From Pyrocephalus nanus (taxonomy: Eukaryota; Chordata; Aves; Passeriformes; Tyrannidae), in contig CM076259.1 in the NCBI GenBank assembly GCA_038380795.1, positions 61,275,938-61,339,937 of the forward strand: a stretch of 64,000 bases of DNA. Direction: 5' to 3'. This document shows positions 22,835 through 57,975 of this stretch, piece by piece. Both the position numbers and the translations under genes were made by a program. Every line of letters starts with the position of its first letter. The first letter of the stretch is position 1. The notes beneath the pieces were generated by a model, which was not told the origin of the DNA, searched no databases, and was given only the letters and a program-made list of their open reading frames with translations.

Positions 22835-23769
22835 ATGTGTTTGGACAAAGTGTCTTTATTGCCTTGTGGAAACTACTGTGAGTTTCACTCTTAGGATTTG
22901 ATTGTAAGGCCCGTGTTACCACTTCAAAACCACCTTTTTCTCAGTTTTTCTGAAGAATGTCTATCTTGGGACAGATAGCAAGACAGGATTAAATAAACCT
23001 CAGGCAGAACTTCCTTTTCTTGAAATTCCGTTTGGGTTTGCAACTAAATCATTTTCTTGGTAGTAAACCTCATAGCATGAGAATTCACATCCAGACAAAT
23101 ATGGTGAATGCTTCCTGGCCCAGCAGGGTGCCAAGAACTGTTTTTGGTGTAATGGAAAGGGAGATTCTTTTCATTCTGCCTAAATAATGGACATAAGTGC
23201 TGGAAACTCAAAGCTGTAATATCCTGCTGCAGCTCCTCATAAATAAACTCCAAATAAACAGCAAGTGAGATATATCCTCCTGCCAGTCAGAAAGTCTCTC
23301 ATGCTAGAGAATTTATATTATCATATGTTCAGAAAAACAAGTTTGGATCTTCACTGGATTATAAACCAGACAAAAAGAAGCCCACTATGGCATATTAACT
23401 TACTTTGGAGATAAAAGTACGCTATGAAAGTTTTAGCAGCAAACAGGTTACTGTCCCATAAAATCCAAATGAACATTGTTTTTTAAGAAAAAAAATCAAA
23501 CCAGACAGAGCGGATGATAGCTTAGTTTGCTTGACTTTGAGTGGGAAAGAGTACTTACTGCATTAGATTTTTGTGTTAAATTCTGTTTGTTGGCAAAGAA
23601 CAGTTACCACACATCTATGCTGTAGCCATCTTTACAAAACCTGCATGTCAGTGAACTTTTACACATTTCTTAAGCTGATGGATACTGAGGCTTTCTTTCC
23701 AAACCACTGCACATTCTGACCAAGGAGAAGTTCTCCAAAGAAGTGTTTCCAGGAGGTGGTAGTCAGAGC
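22835..23769 (-). other. RCBTB2: RCBTB2 3' untranslated region (probable)
   Basis: This is the - strand sequence from the RCBTB2 stop to the first AATAAA downstream, about 0.9 kb. I see no transposon in it. A longer 3' UTR using a later signal (for example near 21050) cannot be excluded from sequence alone. Confidence 0.5.
22855..22860 (-). promoter_or_regulatory. RCBTB2: Candidate RCBTB2 polyadenylation signal
   Basis: This is the first AATAAA on the - strand after the stop codon. GT-containing sequence follows within about 45 bases. It is a prediction only; later AATAAA copies on the same strand exist between 19.7 and 21.1 kb. Confidence 0.5.
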
Positions 23770-46588
<22,819 letters not shown>

Positions 46589-48968
46589 ATGGATTTGTGC
46601 TTCTGTCCCCCTGCAGAGAGAGAACTGTGGTTAAAATCACCATATCGTATTGCTGCAAAACTACATTATGAAACTATACACACTTAATATTAAGCCAGAG
46701 CTATTTGATTCTGTGGGGTGAGAAAACAAGTAATACAAAGCTCACTCAGTTCTGCTTTTCTATTCAACTGTACAACTATCAGACAGACTCTGCACTTCTG
46801 TATTCTTACATAAAATTAATTCTTGGACAAAACGGGTTTTCTAAAACAAGTAGTAGATCTAATCATTCTGTGACTGGAAAGAAAGATGCTTTGTGAACAC
46901 AACACTCCAATGTCTTTTTATGGCAGTAAAAATAAATTGAGAACCTTGCTGACATAATTCTTCAAGACATTTCTTTCTGAAAAGAAAAAGCACACTGGCC
47001 AGAGGATTCCATTTTTGGCCTAAGCCTTCAAATGCTTTTTTTCCAGCTACATTATGAAAACTAATATTAGAAAAATATTTGGGTCTTTTCAGGTTTACTG
47101 AGAGTTGTTAACATACTCATTCTACTTCAGAAAATATTGCCAGAAAATACTGACTTAAAATTACATTCAGAGTAATTAAATAAAATAAAATTAAAATAAA
47201 TTCAGAGGAATATCATGCTAAAAGGAGTATCAAATGCAGCTGCATAAAATGACCTAACTTACTTCTCAACATGTTTCTTATGTAAGACTTCATGCCATAA
47301 GACCTAAGCCAAGGAAATAAAATACATGAAATTCATATGACTTAAGTATTATAAATGTTAATGATTTAACAAATATAACTTAATTTACTGAGTAAATAAA
47401 AAAATTATTTACTTAAAACTAAAACAAAAACCCCAAATAATTGCTGCAGCTCAGCTATACTGAATATGCACACTGTTAAGCTTACTCTTTAACAAAACCC
47501 ACAAATCTACATATACACAGTGTATTTTATACACTTAGTTTGGACATTAAATGATTAATTCAGCTCATGTGTGAAAGTCCAGCTACTCTCTTGTCCATGT
47601 TGACTTTGAGCTTAAGGCTCAAACACGCAACCAAACAGAAATAACTTGAAGCTAAGTTATATTCCCTTTCAACTAGAGAAGACTAAAGGGCTGATAGAGT
47701 TGCCTTCACATTAGCACCTACTGCTATTTGAGATAACCTTGGTGATCCCTGACACCAAACAGTGCTGGCAGATATGATACAGGACCTATAGGGTATCTTT
47801 GCCAAGCTGGAACAGCAGCTAAGAATTAAATCTCTACTTAAATTAGAAACAACTCACCTAATCAAGGCCTTGGGCATGACCACAGCCTAAGCAGGTCACT
47901 GAACTGAAGTTTTGAAACATTTAATTTCAAGTATGTAACTAGTCCTACTGTGTAACTGATTATCAAGGCTATCCAATATTTTGCAGTATCAATTTCCAGC
48001 ACTGCCTAGCAATGCTGATATGGTACCCATTTCTTGGCCATCCTTAGCCTACACCCAACAATTAATTTTCTAATTTAAATAAACGCAGAATTCCACATTT
48101 TCTTCCTCAGGCCATTTGATACATAACTGATATCCATGATTTTTCCGTTTCTAATATTTCCCTTCAATTGCATCTGTTCAGGCAAAAGCATGGTTTGACT
48201 TTAAAAGCAGTTTGTTATTATAAAGAAAGATATGTTAGGGTCTAATCACCTCAGTTACCTAATAAAAGGTGCTCCAGTTCACTACTTTTCAGTCCCCACA
48301 AACATGCTGACAGTTCTGCTCTGATTTCTCAAGACCAAAGATCAGTTACAGGTCCTCGCAACTCAGAAGTTATGCTTTATCTTCTCTAGAACTAAGAGAA
48401 AATTACCCTGCAACTCCATTTTCAGTTTGCTCTGCAAACACAGACACCTTATTTCTGAGCAATCCCACAGAAGTACGTGGGGTGACTCAAATTATACCAA
48501 TATATTCTTTTATTCAAACTCATGTATTCTAATACAAGTATGTTTTGATTGCCACATATCTACATAAGCAAAGGTGATTTTTCTAAAAAGCTGTAACTGA
48601 TTTAAGAATACGCATTCGCCCTGGGATCCCAAAAATACAGACAGACAAAAAAAATAATATTAAACCTGTTTAAGTATTATTCTTATCTGTATACCTTTAA
48701 AATACTAGTGATGATTCATATTTGCCTACTTGTAAGAATTTTCCCTCCAGAAATACAACCATTGTATATGCAGAGTGAAGCACAAAAAAACCAGTACTTT
48801 CATCAAAAATGAAGAGAAAACCCCTGTATATTTGACTAAATCAGGTACAGAAGAAAAACATATCATAGCTATTTCAGACAAGTTATTGGGTTCGTTCATC
48901 TACTAAATCTTACAATATTCACATTATTGCTAAAAAACCTTACTTTATAATAGATAGCTACTACACCT

Positions 48969-48993
48969 AAAAAAAAAAAAAAAAAAAAAAAAA
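48969..48993 (+). repeat. A run, about 25 bases
   Basis: An uninterrupted A tract preceded by ctacacct, without a recognisable retroposon attached. Confidence 0.95.
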
Positions 48994-49872
48994 GCAATGC
49001 TTACTTCAGAAAGTAAAAGGATAAGCAAAAAAGACTTCCCATGTATTAAAACTTTATATAATTTTCACTAGCTGCATTCCTGCAAAAAAATTCTAAAGTG
49101 CAGATCTAAAGGAGAAAACATCATTATGGTAAACATCCATTTCTTGAGGAAGTGCATAGCATTTTGATACGAAAACATTTATATTAAAATTTCACAAATC
49201 TCTTATCTGGAATCCAAGAACAATTAAGAATCTGGACAGCATACTCTGGCAGTCTGAGTTTAGGACTTGGAATCTGAAAGTTCTGACCTTCATTTCAGTC
49301 CACCCATGATAGGTCTTTGTGTAAAGCACACATGCTTCTGCAGTACAGATAAGACTGAGAAAAGGAACATAAATACTAATTCTAACAGCCTAGCTCTATT
49401 AGCAGTCCAAGACCATCTAACCCTAAATATTTAAACAGGTTCACTGACTCATTAGAATGTAAACATTCTTGTAGATTCTCTCTCTAGGAACTTGGCAAGC
49501 AAACAAAAATTTTGAGAACTCCACTTAGTATTTCCTCCCACTTAACTTGAGCATTTATGAATCTCATCTGCCAAATCGAAAGTCTGCCTGCAGCTTCTTC
49601 CCCAAGGACTCTAACCACAGGCCTAGGAAAAGGAAAAAGTCACAGAAAAAATGTGAGTTGATGAGACTTTTAGGAAAGGAACCAAACTTTCTCTATTTCT
49701 GACTTCTCAGCAGTTTCCTACTGGAGTAGTCATGACATGATGCTACCTTGTCCAAGCAATTTTGCAGGAGAGATAAGACCAGTCATATTGCCAACATGTG
49801 CTCTGATTGAACAGGTCACATTCCCTTCTAGGAAGAATATTTTCGAAATTATCTTCCTTTTTCATGTACATG

Positions 49873-49977
49873 GTGTGACTCTTAGGGATTTTTCTATGCA
49901 AGGCTAAGGGCTGGAGTCGGTGATCCTTGTGGGTCCCTCCCAACTCAGCATATTCTGTGATTCTCTGATTCTGTGAA
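49873..49977 (+). mobile_element. CR1 LINE, 3' terminal fragment
   Basis: It contains gtgactcttagggat, ctggagtcggtgatccttg, gggtccctcccaactcagc and ends atattctgtgattctctgat, the CR1 3' terminal octamer-type repeats, in sense orientation. Confidence 0.9.
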
Positions 49978-52676
49978 ATGTCACTACTTCACCCCGTGCT
50001 GACAATAAATTGACAGAACTCAGCTTATCATTCATTCCTCCATTGATGCAGCATTTTCCATCACCAAGAAATTGCAGACCTTGAGAAACAGCAACTGGTT
50101 ATCTGAAAAACTGCTGACTTCAACTAAAGCATTATCTTCTCTCCTTCCCTTCTTGCTTCATGACACCAGACTGTGAATTCTCGGCTCCAGATGCAAGTTC
50201 CCCTGTCTGGCTACTAACTGCACAAACAAATCTATGTGCAGTTTAGAGGCTAGATCCAAGAAACTCCTAAAGCCAGGAATATTTAGTCTAAGAGACTGAC
50301 ATCCTTGACCTTGCAAGGTAGGGAACTGCTAGAGAAATTTGTAATTAAAATTATTTGAGATAAAACAGCTTTATTATCTCAGTCTCCAGAGGCAAAACTT
50401 CAGTCAGAAACATCTTGTCAGACACCATCTCTGTTTTGGCATGACATCCAGTTCCACCTGTGTGCTCCAGGGATGGACCTCCAGCATGACCCTACTGAAG
50501 TTTTCCGAGGTTCACCTACATGTAGTCTGCTGTATTGGACCTAGATGATTGAAACCTATCTGCAAAGCCCTTCCTTTCAGTATCATCATCACCCCCTAAC
50601 AAAAATTGGTTGCCATAAATACAAGCAGTGAAAGATAAGATGTAAGCAACACACAAAAAAAAAAACATGGGCACATGAAAAGCAAGGAATAGAGTGGGAA
50701 TACTGTTCTGTTACCCACATTTAGCAACATCCTTCAATAGAGGTTCAACACCACTGCAGTGAAGAGCAAATACATCAGCGGAAAACGTTTTGAAAGGAGT
50801 GAGAAAATAGGATGGAAAACAGAGGGTATGATTTTTCAACTTTCCAGTGGTTTTAAAAAAAGTGTTAGGGTCTGATGTGAAATTTCTGCCCTAAGTGACA
50901 AAATTCCTTTGAAAAATCATACATAGATTCCTGAGGACACCTTCCACTCACCTCCAAAAAATTTAACAGTGGGATTTTGGGCTAGCAAGACAATTTGTCT
51001 AATTTGATTTTTAGAAAGTCACCTAGGACTATTAAAAGTCCTATGATAGTAAGACAAGTGCTCATATTAAGTTTCTTTATTTTTCTCTTTACTATTCCAA
51101 TTACTTTTTCCGCTTTAGAACTGTTTATCACCATCACTGATGTAGAATGGTAGATTGTTTACCAGCCAGCAACAAGAGTGGAAGTGACTGAAAAAAATCA
51201 TCATCACCCACAAGAAGGAAGATCTTTACAGCAGAAGAAGTCTTGTTAAATAATCAAACATTCTGTCAGATAGTCTCTTGAGAACAGGATGTCATTCCTG
51301 TATCTAAATCTAACCTAATGTAGTCTAATTTAACCTAAATAAAACCTGAGATGCTAAAGAAAAACATTTGTTCACAATTTTGATGTGGCTGATCCAAGAT
51401 TTTCAGAAGATTAACTTGAAAAGTTCTTCCTCTTTGCTGAATTGTTAGTCAAACTCTAAACAGACTTCAGTTCCTGCAATCTATACATACACCAAATATA
51501 ACAAAATACAACTGATGCAACTGCTGGCTCTTGCCTATTTTAAAAGCTACATAAAATTTTATTTACCATACAATTGATTTGGTAGAATTGAAAATTTAGT
51601 CTTCATTTTGACTTTCCAACATGAAATTTGGAAAGGCTTTAGGGGAAAAAAATTACTTCAAAGACTTGATTTTAAAAGAACTTTATTAAAAATATGGACC
51701 ATGAAACAGAACAAAACAATTAAAAATAATGCACTAAGTATGGGAAAGAAACAGCTATTGTTTTTTTAATAAAGTTAAAGAATCGTAGCACAGAAACTAT
51801 TCAAGTTTTAGGAACTTAAGATCATGCTAACAGAACACTAACAGATCATGCAGTTGTTCAGGATAAAGCATGTACAAACTTCAGGTGTCAGGTGCCACTG
51901 TACCTGCATGTGGAAGCCTGACCGAATATCAGTTCAATGCCATAGAAACTGCATGCCTGGGAAGCTCCCCTCTGTTACTACGTAATCATAGATATTATAT
52001 TGCATTAACAGAAAACCAGCATGCAAATGCACACATTTTGTTATGTCCCCTCTAAGAAGTTCTGACCCAGCCTAAACTGATCGCAGCCTGCAGTTACCTG
52101 AACCAGCCAAATGCTGAGCCATACAGACAGACAGGTCTAGCTGTTCTCTGACCTCACAGTCTGCTCTAGCTGTTAAAGAAGAAATATTGATAGTTTCTAC
52201 AGTTCTAACCTTTAATCCCCTCCTTAGATGTCCACAGAAGGTCATTCTATCCTTAGACTAAATGCTTTAATTTATAAAATATATCTTCTTAAACATTCCA
52301 AACTTCAATAAATAACCTAAACATAAGCATTACTAAACCACACCTAGCTTTCTTCCCTACATTCCTTGTTTACTTCAGTTTAGCACCATTTGCACATTGG
52401 TCTGTGACAGTCTCCTGCCTACACCTAAGAAGGCTGCATATTGAGTCACCAAGATCTTTTTCAAGATGATGTCTAGCACAGCTCCAGCATGAATCTGGCT
52501 GTAGCATCCCTGTAACATTGGGCACTTGCCAGAGCACTTCCCATGAACCCAGCATGCAATGCCTGGGTGAGTGGGAGGATGGTGAAATCATTCCCTGACA
52601 CACAGTCAGAATTTACCTGAAACACACATATACAGAGGTATATATATCAAACACATATCTAAAACAAAATTAATCT

Positions 52677-52694
52677 TATATATATATATATATA
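52677..52694 (+). repeat. (TA)n microsatellite
   Basis: About nine TA units, followed by a short CA-rich segment. Confidence 0.9.
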
Positions 52695-53753
52695 CAAATA
52701 CACACACATCACAGGTATTATACTCCCAGAGCTAAGAATTCTGATAGTTTAAGATTTTATAGTTATAGCTGTCTGCATACAAAGATACTGTATGTTAGAG
52801 AAGAGATACCATCTCTCTCTGTATATTCTATAAGTAGAAGGTATATATGAAGCTCACTTCCTCTGCCAGTAAATGACTCTGTAACTGTCCATTTGTGTAT
52901 TTAAACAGTCTTCTGATACTGGAACTGCTGAACTTTAAGTGGCAAGAGCATTGGATTAGATATAATACATAGAGGTTTCCCAACTCTTAAAAATAACTAA
53001 GAGACAAAATGTTATTCTTTATGGTATAAGTGTAGGCATCTAATATTAATTCTACCCACTGGAGTAGTCTCCTCAAAACTGCAACAGATCACATGCATCA
53101 TGATATCATGGTCATTTTATCTCAAATTTATCTCTCAGTGGTCTTACTTCTATTATTGCTTTTATCTTACTTCTATCTATTTTACTTACATGATTAAAGA
53201 AGCTTTAAAAAACAATTTTCTATAACTAACTGAGAATTACTTATGTCAATTCTCACTGCAGAACTGCACTTTACCTCTTAATTTTTATTTTACTTAACTA
53301 TCATTTTTCTACTCTTTATTCCTAAAATCCGTTCTGAGATGGGCAAGTTGTTTTCAATAGATCTTTTCTCTTTTTTTGGATATAAATTCCAAACAGATTC
53401 TACCTTTGGCACAAAACAGCTTTGTACTCTCTTTACTTCTTCTAGGGCCCTCAGGGTTCCTATGCAAACAACATCACTAATTAATCCTTCTGATTTTTCT
53501 AAGCTTGCCTGTCTGAAATTGAGAATTTCAAACCCTGTCTCTGTTTAGTCACCTATTTTATTTCTATTTGTTTAAAAATGTCCAAGATACAAGATCACAA
53601 ACTAATAAACCAGTTCTTCCCAGAATTTTTCACACTGCTTACTGAGCGCAAGTCTAAAGCAATTTAGTGCTTATTTGGTAAACTTACAGCAGCTGTATGT
53701 AAGATCAATTGGATTGCTATACGCCCAAATGATGCTGTTATCTGTATCTATTG

Positions 53754-54130
53754 GTTGTTCAGCCTGGAAAAGACAGGGCTCCAGGGAGATCTCACTATGG
53801 CCTTTCAGTACCTAAAGAGGCCTTATGAAAAATGAGGGAGAGCAACTTTTTACAAAGGCAGATAGTGACAGGACAAGGCAGAATGGCTTTAAATTACAAG
53901 AGGACAGAATTAGATAAGATGCTAGGAAGAAATTCTTTTCTCAGAGGGTGGTGAGGGCGCAAACAGATTGCCAAGAATGTTGCAGGTGGCCCATCCTTGG
54001 GAGTGTTCCACGCCAGGCTTGATGGGGCCCTGGGCAACCTGGTTTAGTGAGTAGCATCCATGGCAGGGGGCTGGAACTAGATGAACTTTAAGGTCCCTTT
54101 GAACATAAACTATTCTGTGACTTTATGATC
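53754..54130 (+). mobile_element. CR1 LINE, 3' fragment
   Basis: In sense order: ttcagcctggaaaagacagg, gggagatctcactatggcc, atgctaggaagaaattc, ggccctgggcaacctgg, ggctggaactagatgaac and a final ctattctgtgactttatga. About 375 bp, one of the longer copies. Confidence 0.95.
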
Positions 54131-54463
54131 TAAGAAAGAAATCCATCTGTGACATAATTCCTGATAGCATCTCTCAGTAAGTGATAGTCTTATCCAAATC
54201 CAACTCCCGTGGTCTCTGGTAGACACAATCAAAAGCTCTTATAATTTTATTTTCTCAAAGCAATGATACATATGCTTTACTCTTTTTTTATCCACACAAT
54301 CTCTTCCTGCTACTTTACGGTCCATCACATCATTCACATCCCACATCATTCTTACACATTTATTTCTCATTCCTGGACAGTATTATCTCTCCTACCCACA
54401 GTTAGCAGGGCAACTGATTCTCCACATTTCCTTTACCCCATGCTTGCATTCATATCCTCCAAC

Positions 54464-54800
54464 ACAGAATCACTGAATCATAGAACAGTTTGGCTTGGAA
54501 AGGACCTTAAAGATCATCTAGTTCCAATCTCCTGCCATGGGCAGGGGACAACTTCCACTAGACCAGGTTGCTCAGAGCACCATCCAGCCTGGTCTTGAAC
54601 ATTTCCAGGGGATGGGGCATCCACAACTTCTCTGGGCAATCTGTTCCAGTGCCTCGCCACCCTTACACTAAAGAATTTCTTCCTAATATCTAATCTAAAC
54701 CTACTCTCAATTTGAGCCCATTCCCCCTCGTGTTGTCACTACGTGCTCTTGTTAACAGTCTTGCCCCATCTTTTCCGTCAGTTCCCTTCAGGTACTGGAA
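54464..54800 (-). mobile_element. CR1 LINE, 3' fragment
   Basis: In antisense: gaatcatagaacagtttggc, ggaccttaaagatcatctag, actagaccaggttgctcag, ggggcatccacaacttctc and aagaatttcttcctaatatc. It lies less than 350 bp from the 53754 copy in the opposite orientation. Confidence 0.95.
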
Positions 54801-55059
54801 GCATCATCAGTTCAGCCCAAATGGTTTCTGATGGTGCGCAAGCATCACTTCCCAGAGACCTTACTCCGTTCATAACCTGGAGTAAAATCTTTTTACTAAC
54901 TGTGCCTGATATTAAGAATCCACCGATATCAGAAATTTCACCTCCACAAGGAACCACGGTTCAATCCGCCCGTCTCCCACACAATTAACGGTCCATGGTT
55001 TCCAAAGTATCCTCTCTTCTCCTTAAAACCTCACATCGTCACCAAGCTCAGCTTGTCTA

Positions 55060-55680
55060 AGGTGCCGCCGCCACCACCACACTCCTGTGCACCTGCGGGC
55101 ATCGGGCACCAGCACCACACAAAGGTAACCCGTGTCAGAAGTGGAACACACGCACAGACACAACATCCCCCGCCTTCCCCCCCGTTATCGGCCATTTCCA
55201 AATCCGGTGCCTGGCAGACGCAGCCCCGGGGAGCGGAGCACCACCCCGGCCCAGCACAGGCAGCGCCCTCCCCCTGCCCCGCTCCCCACCGACGGCCGCA
55301 CGGGGAAGCGAAACACAGGGAAGGGGGGGAGCCAAACCCCTTCCCTTCCCTTCCCTCCCCGCCGCCCGCAGCTTACCTTCCTTCCCCAGGCGGCGGCGGC
55401 TCCTCCTCCCCGCTCCAGTGAGCCAAGGGAAGATGCTGCCACGCTCAGGCACCTCCTCACCGCGAAGGCGGGGGAAGAAGGGGAAGGGGAGGGAAGGGGG
55501 TTGGCACCTCCCGGGGACCCACCCACTGCAGCAGGAGTCTGGAAAGCGGCGGCTTCTGTTCTCCGAGCCCGGCGGGGGAAGGGCTTCTGTCCCCGCGGCA
55601 GAGAGGCCGGCTGGCTGCCGGGGAATGCTGCAGGGGAGGGCAGAACTCCCCAGGCCTTGTCCCGTGTGATGACATGTCTG
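55060..55680. promoter_or_regulatory. RCBTB2: CpG island, RCBTB2 promoter region
   Basis: This sharply GC- and CpG-rich block sits inside otherwise AT-rich DNA. It has repeated CCGCCC/GGGCGG-like boxes, a CGGCGGCGGCGG run near 55391, and a pyrimidine tract of repeated TTCCC units at 55341-55360. It contains the splice donor of the first RCBTB2 exon on the - strand, so it is very likely the promoter. No TATA box is apparent. Several overlapping ORFs on both strands here are a by-product of GC richness. Confidence 0.8.
55377..55500 (-). other. RCBTB2: RCBTB2 non-coding exon 1 (5' UTR, approximate 5' end)
   Basis: On the - strand a consensus donor, AAG|GTAAGC, ends a GC-rich segment at 55377. 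It would splice to the acceptor at 46611, giving a first intron of about 8.8 kb. The transcription start is not visible, so the upper boundary is nominal. Additional 5' exons are possible. Confidence 0.55.
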
Positions 55681-55740
55681 CTTTAGGAGGACATGGTCAG
55701 AGCGAGTGCGGTGTCGCGGGAGACACCACCACTTCCCACC

Positions 55741-55915
55741 TCAGAATCACAGAATCAGTTAAGTTGAAAAAGACCTCTGAGATCAATGAGTCCAACCCAT
55801 GACCGAACACCACCATGACAACTAGACCATGGCACGTCCAGTCTTTCCTTAAACACCTCCAGGGGCATTGACTCACCATGTCCCCGGGCATCCCGTTCCA
55901 GGCTGTTGCCTGGGC
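55741..55915 (-). mobile_element. CR1 LINE, 3' fragment next to the CpG island
   Basis: In antisense: cagaatcacagaatcagtta, aaaagacctctgagatca, gagtccaacccatgac, aacacctccaggggcattga, gcatcccgttccaggctgt. It lies just upstream of the RCBTB2 promoter region. Confidence 0.88.
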
Positions 55916-56241
55916 CTTATTACATGTGGCAACAATGTATGACAACACATGACAACAAACACTGCATGAGACCTTTGGTCAAACGCAATTGTTAGGGGAA
56001 GGATAAATATTGCTATGCTGTTCCAATGTGCAATCACTTTTTTTTTTTCCCCACAAGGGAAGTGAGAGAATATTAAATACTCCTCTATTTCTCCTATGGC
56101 TTATGTTTAAAATTAAGCACTTCCAAAGAGGATAAACTTGATAGGTTTTCCTGAAAGCAACAACCTGGCAGTTTTGCTTGGTTGTGTCTCTTACCTGAGA
56201 GTGATAATACCCTGCTATCTTGCTGTGGCAGATATTCACTG

Positions 56242-56378
56242 TATCACAGAATATGCTGAGTTGGCAGGGACCCACAAGGATCATAAGGTCCAGCTCTGAA
56301 GTCAATGGCCCCTACAGGGATTGAACCCACAACGCTAGCATTATTAGCTCCAGGCTTTAACTAACTAAGCTAGTCTTA
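56242..56378 (-). mobile_element. tRNA-Ile-derived SINE with CR1-like tail (TguSINE1-like)
   Basis: On the - strand a tRNA-Ile-like head (56374-56306) is followed by a linker and a CR1-like 3' tail (about 56300-56242). The head keeps an A-box-like TAGCTTAGTTAGTTAAAGC, a CTAATAA anticodon loop (anticodon AAT) and a B-box-like GGGTTCAATCCC. The tail reads gatccttgtgggtccctgcc and ends aactcagcatattctgtga. This is the layout of TguSINE1 of passerines as I recall it. Mutations in stems mean it is not a functional tRNA gene. Confidence 0.8.
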
Positions 56379-56980
56379 GGGTCACTGAGTACAGCTCCTG
56401 GCTCTGTACAGGACTATCTCCAAGAGTCACACCATGTGCTTGAGCTTCAAGAAGCCAAATGCTTCTTGAACTCTGTCGGATTTGGTGCTGTGACTGCTTC
56501 CCTGGGGAGCCTGTTCCAGTGCCAAACCACTCTCTGGGTGAAAAATCTTTTTCTAATATCCAACCTAAACCTCCCCGACACAGCTTCAGGCTATTCCCTC
56601 AGGTCCTGTCACTGGTCACCACAGAGAAGAGATCAGTGCCTCAGTGCCTGTCCCCTCTCTTCCTCTCACAAGGAAGTTGTAACTGCAATGAGGTCTCCTC
56701 TCAGTCTCCTGCAGACTGAACAGATCAAGTGCCCTCAGCTGCTCCTCATATGGCTTCCCCTCAAGGCCCTTCACCATCTTTGTTGCCCTCATTTGGATGC
56801 TCTCTAAGAGCTTAATATCTTTATTATATTGTGGCACCCAAAGCTGCACACAATATTCAAGGTGAGGCTGCACCAGTGCAGAGCAGAGCAGGACCATCTC
56901 CTCACTCGACTGGCTGGTGATGCCCCTGATGCCCCTGAGGACATGCAATCCAGAGACCTTTGCTGTGGTATCCAACAATA
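56379..56980 (-). mobile_element. CR1 LINE, about 600-bp 3' fragment lacking its tail
   Basis: In antisense: cagctcctggctctgtacag, agagtcacaccatgtgct, agcctgttccagtgcc, tcctgtcactggtcaccac, aggtctcctctcagtctcc, gcacccaaagctgcacacaa, tgatgcccctgaggacatgc. It is the longest CR1 in the window. The expected CR1 3' end is replaced by the SINE. Confidence 0.93.
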
Positions 56981-57854
56981 TTGTTACACTTAGGCTGTGG
57001 AAACCGTATTCAGAAGGAGGAAGTTTGCTCTGGGGCTAAGGAATTAACATCCTATCAAAAATGGAATTCCTTTAGCATCTAGGGAAGGTCTCAGCTTTTT
57101 TTGTGGGAATGACAGCCTCATAAGAATTTATTGATGTTTAAAAGACTGATACACTTGGATGCAGACCTTTGGCTGTCCAAAAATTAGGTCTGTGTAAGTA
57201 AAAGTAAAGTAGCAAAAACCTGTCCTTATAGTTACCAAAGGAGTAGAGACTCCATACTTGTATGTTCTCCCTACTTGCTAGGTAGAGTGAGAGTCTCAGT
57301 CACTAAGCTTGCATCCCATTCCTCACCTATATAATGCATGATGTGCCTGTAGTGCTGTTCACTGTAGACTACTAGTGTTCTTCCCTAACATGCTCCTTAA
57401 TGCCCATGTGTTTTCTGCCACTGACTGCAGTGTTTTCTGGAGTCACTATCTCCTGTTAGTTTGTCAGCTATTTTTTACACTTGAGAATGCACTCAACTTC
57501 CTATGCACACATCCTGAATGCATTGTCATCTGCAAAGATATATGTTTACTGTTTTGTTGGCTCAGTCACTTTGGTTCTTCCAAGATGAGAGTATTTTTTG
57601 CTTCAAGTGGTTTCTTCATTTGAAATTCATTCATCCATAATGATGTGTGCAAAGTGTGAGATGGAAGATGATGAATTTTTGGGGACTGGGCTCATTAAGG
57701 ACTATATGCCATGTCCAATAGTTTCATTTTCTCTTTATGTAGAATAAAATGATTACTCTGTAACACAAAGCAACTTGTCTGTTACCATGTTCCCTCCTCA
57801 GTTTTCTGTTTTCTTGTGCACAGTTCGAGGGGGATGGGGGGGTGGGAATATTAT

Positions 57855-57975
57855 CAGAGAATTACAGAATGCTTTGAGTTGAAAGGAACCTTAAAGATCC
57901 TCTAATACCAACCCCTCCGCCATGGACAGGAACTCCTTGCACTAAACCAGTTGGCTCAAAGCCACATCCAGCCTA
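57855..57975 (-). mobile_element. CR1 LINE, 3' terminal fragment
   Basis: In antisense: gaattacagaatgctttgag, ggaaccttaaagatcctcta, ccatggacaggaactcc, gctcaaagccacatccagcc. About 120 bp. Confidence 0.9.

Larger units (their letters stand above)
46611..55376 (-). other. RCBTB2: RCBTB2 intron 1
   Basis: This 8.8-kb first intron separates the CpG-island exon from the start-codon exon. It holds CR1 copies at 49873, 53754 and 54464, an A run of about 24 at 48969, and a (TA)n tract at 52677. No further coding sequence was recognised. An extra untranslated exon could lie here unseen. Confidence 0.7.

Noticed and set aside
55132..55686. 184-codon ORF on the + strand in the CpG island, with overlapping ORFs on both strands
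   Set aside because: GC-rich DNA has few stop codons. The peptides are low-complexity Pro/Arg/Gly sequence with no domain, and the RCBTB2 first exon donor lies on the other strand here.
56306..56374. A genuine tRNA-Ile gene
   Set aside because: Stem pairs are disrupted, no terminator run follows, and a CR1-like tail is fused to the 3' end, which identifies a SINE.
56436..56978. 120-codon - strand and 123-codon + strand ORFs
   Set aside because: They lie wholly inside a CR1 fragment; the - strand peptide is a remnant of CR1 coding sequence, not a host gene.
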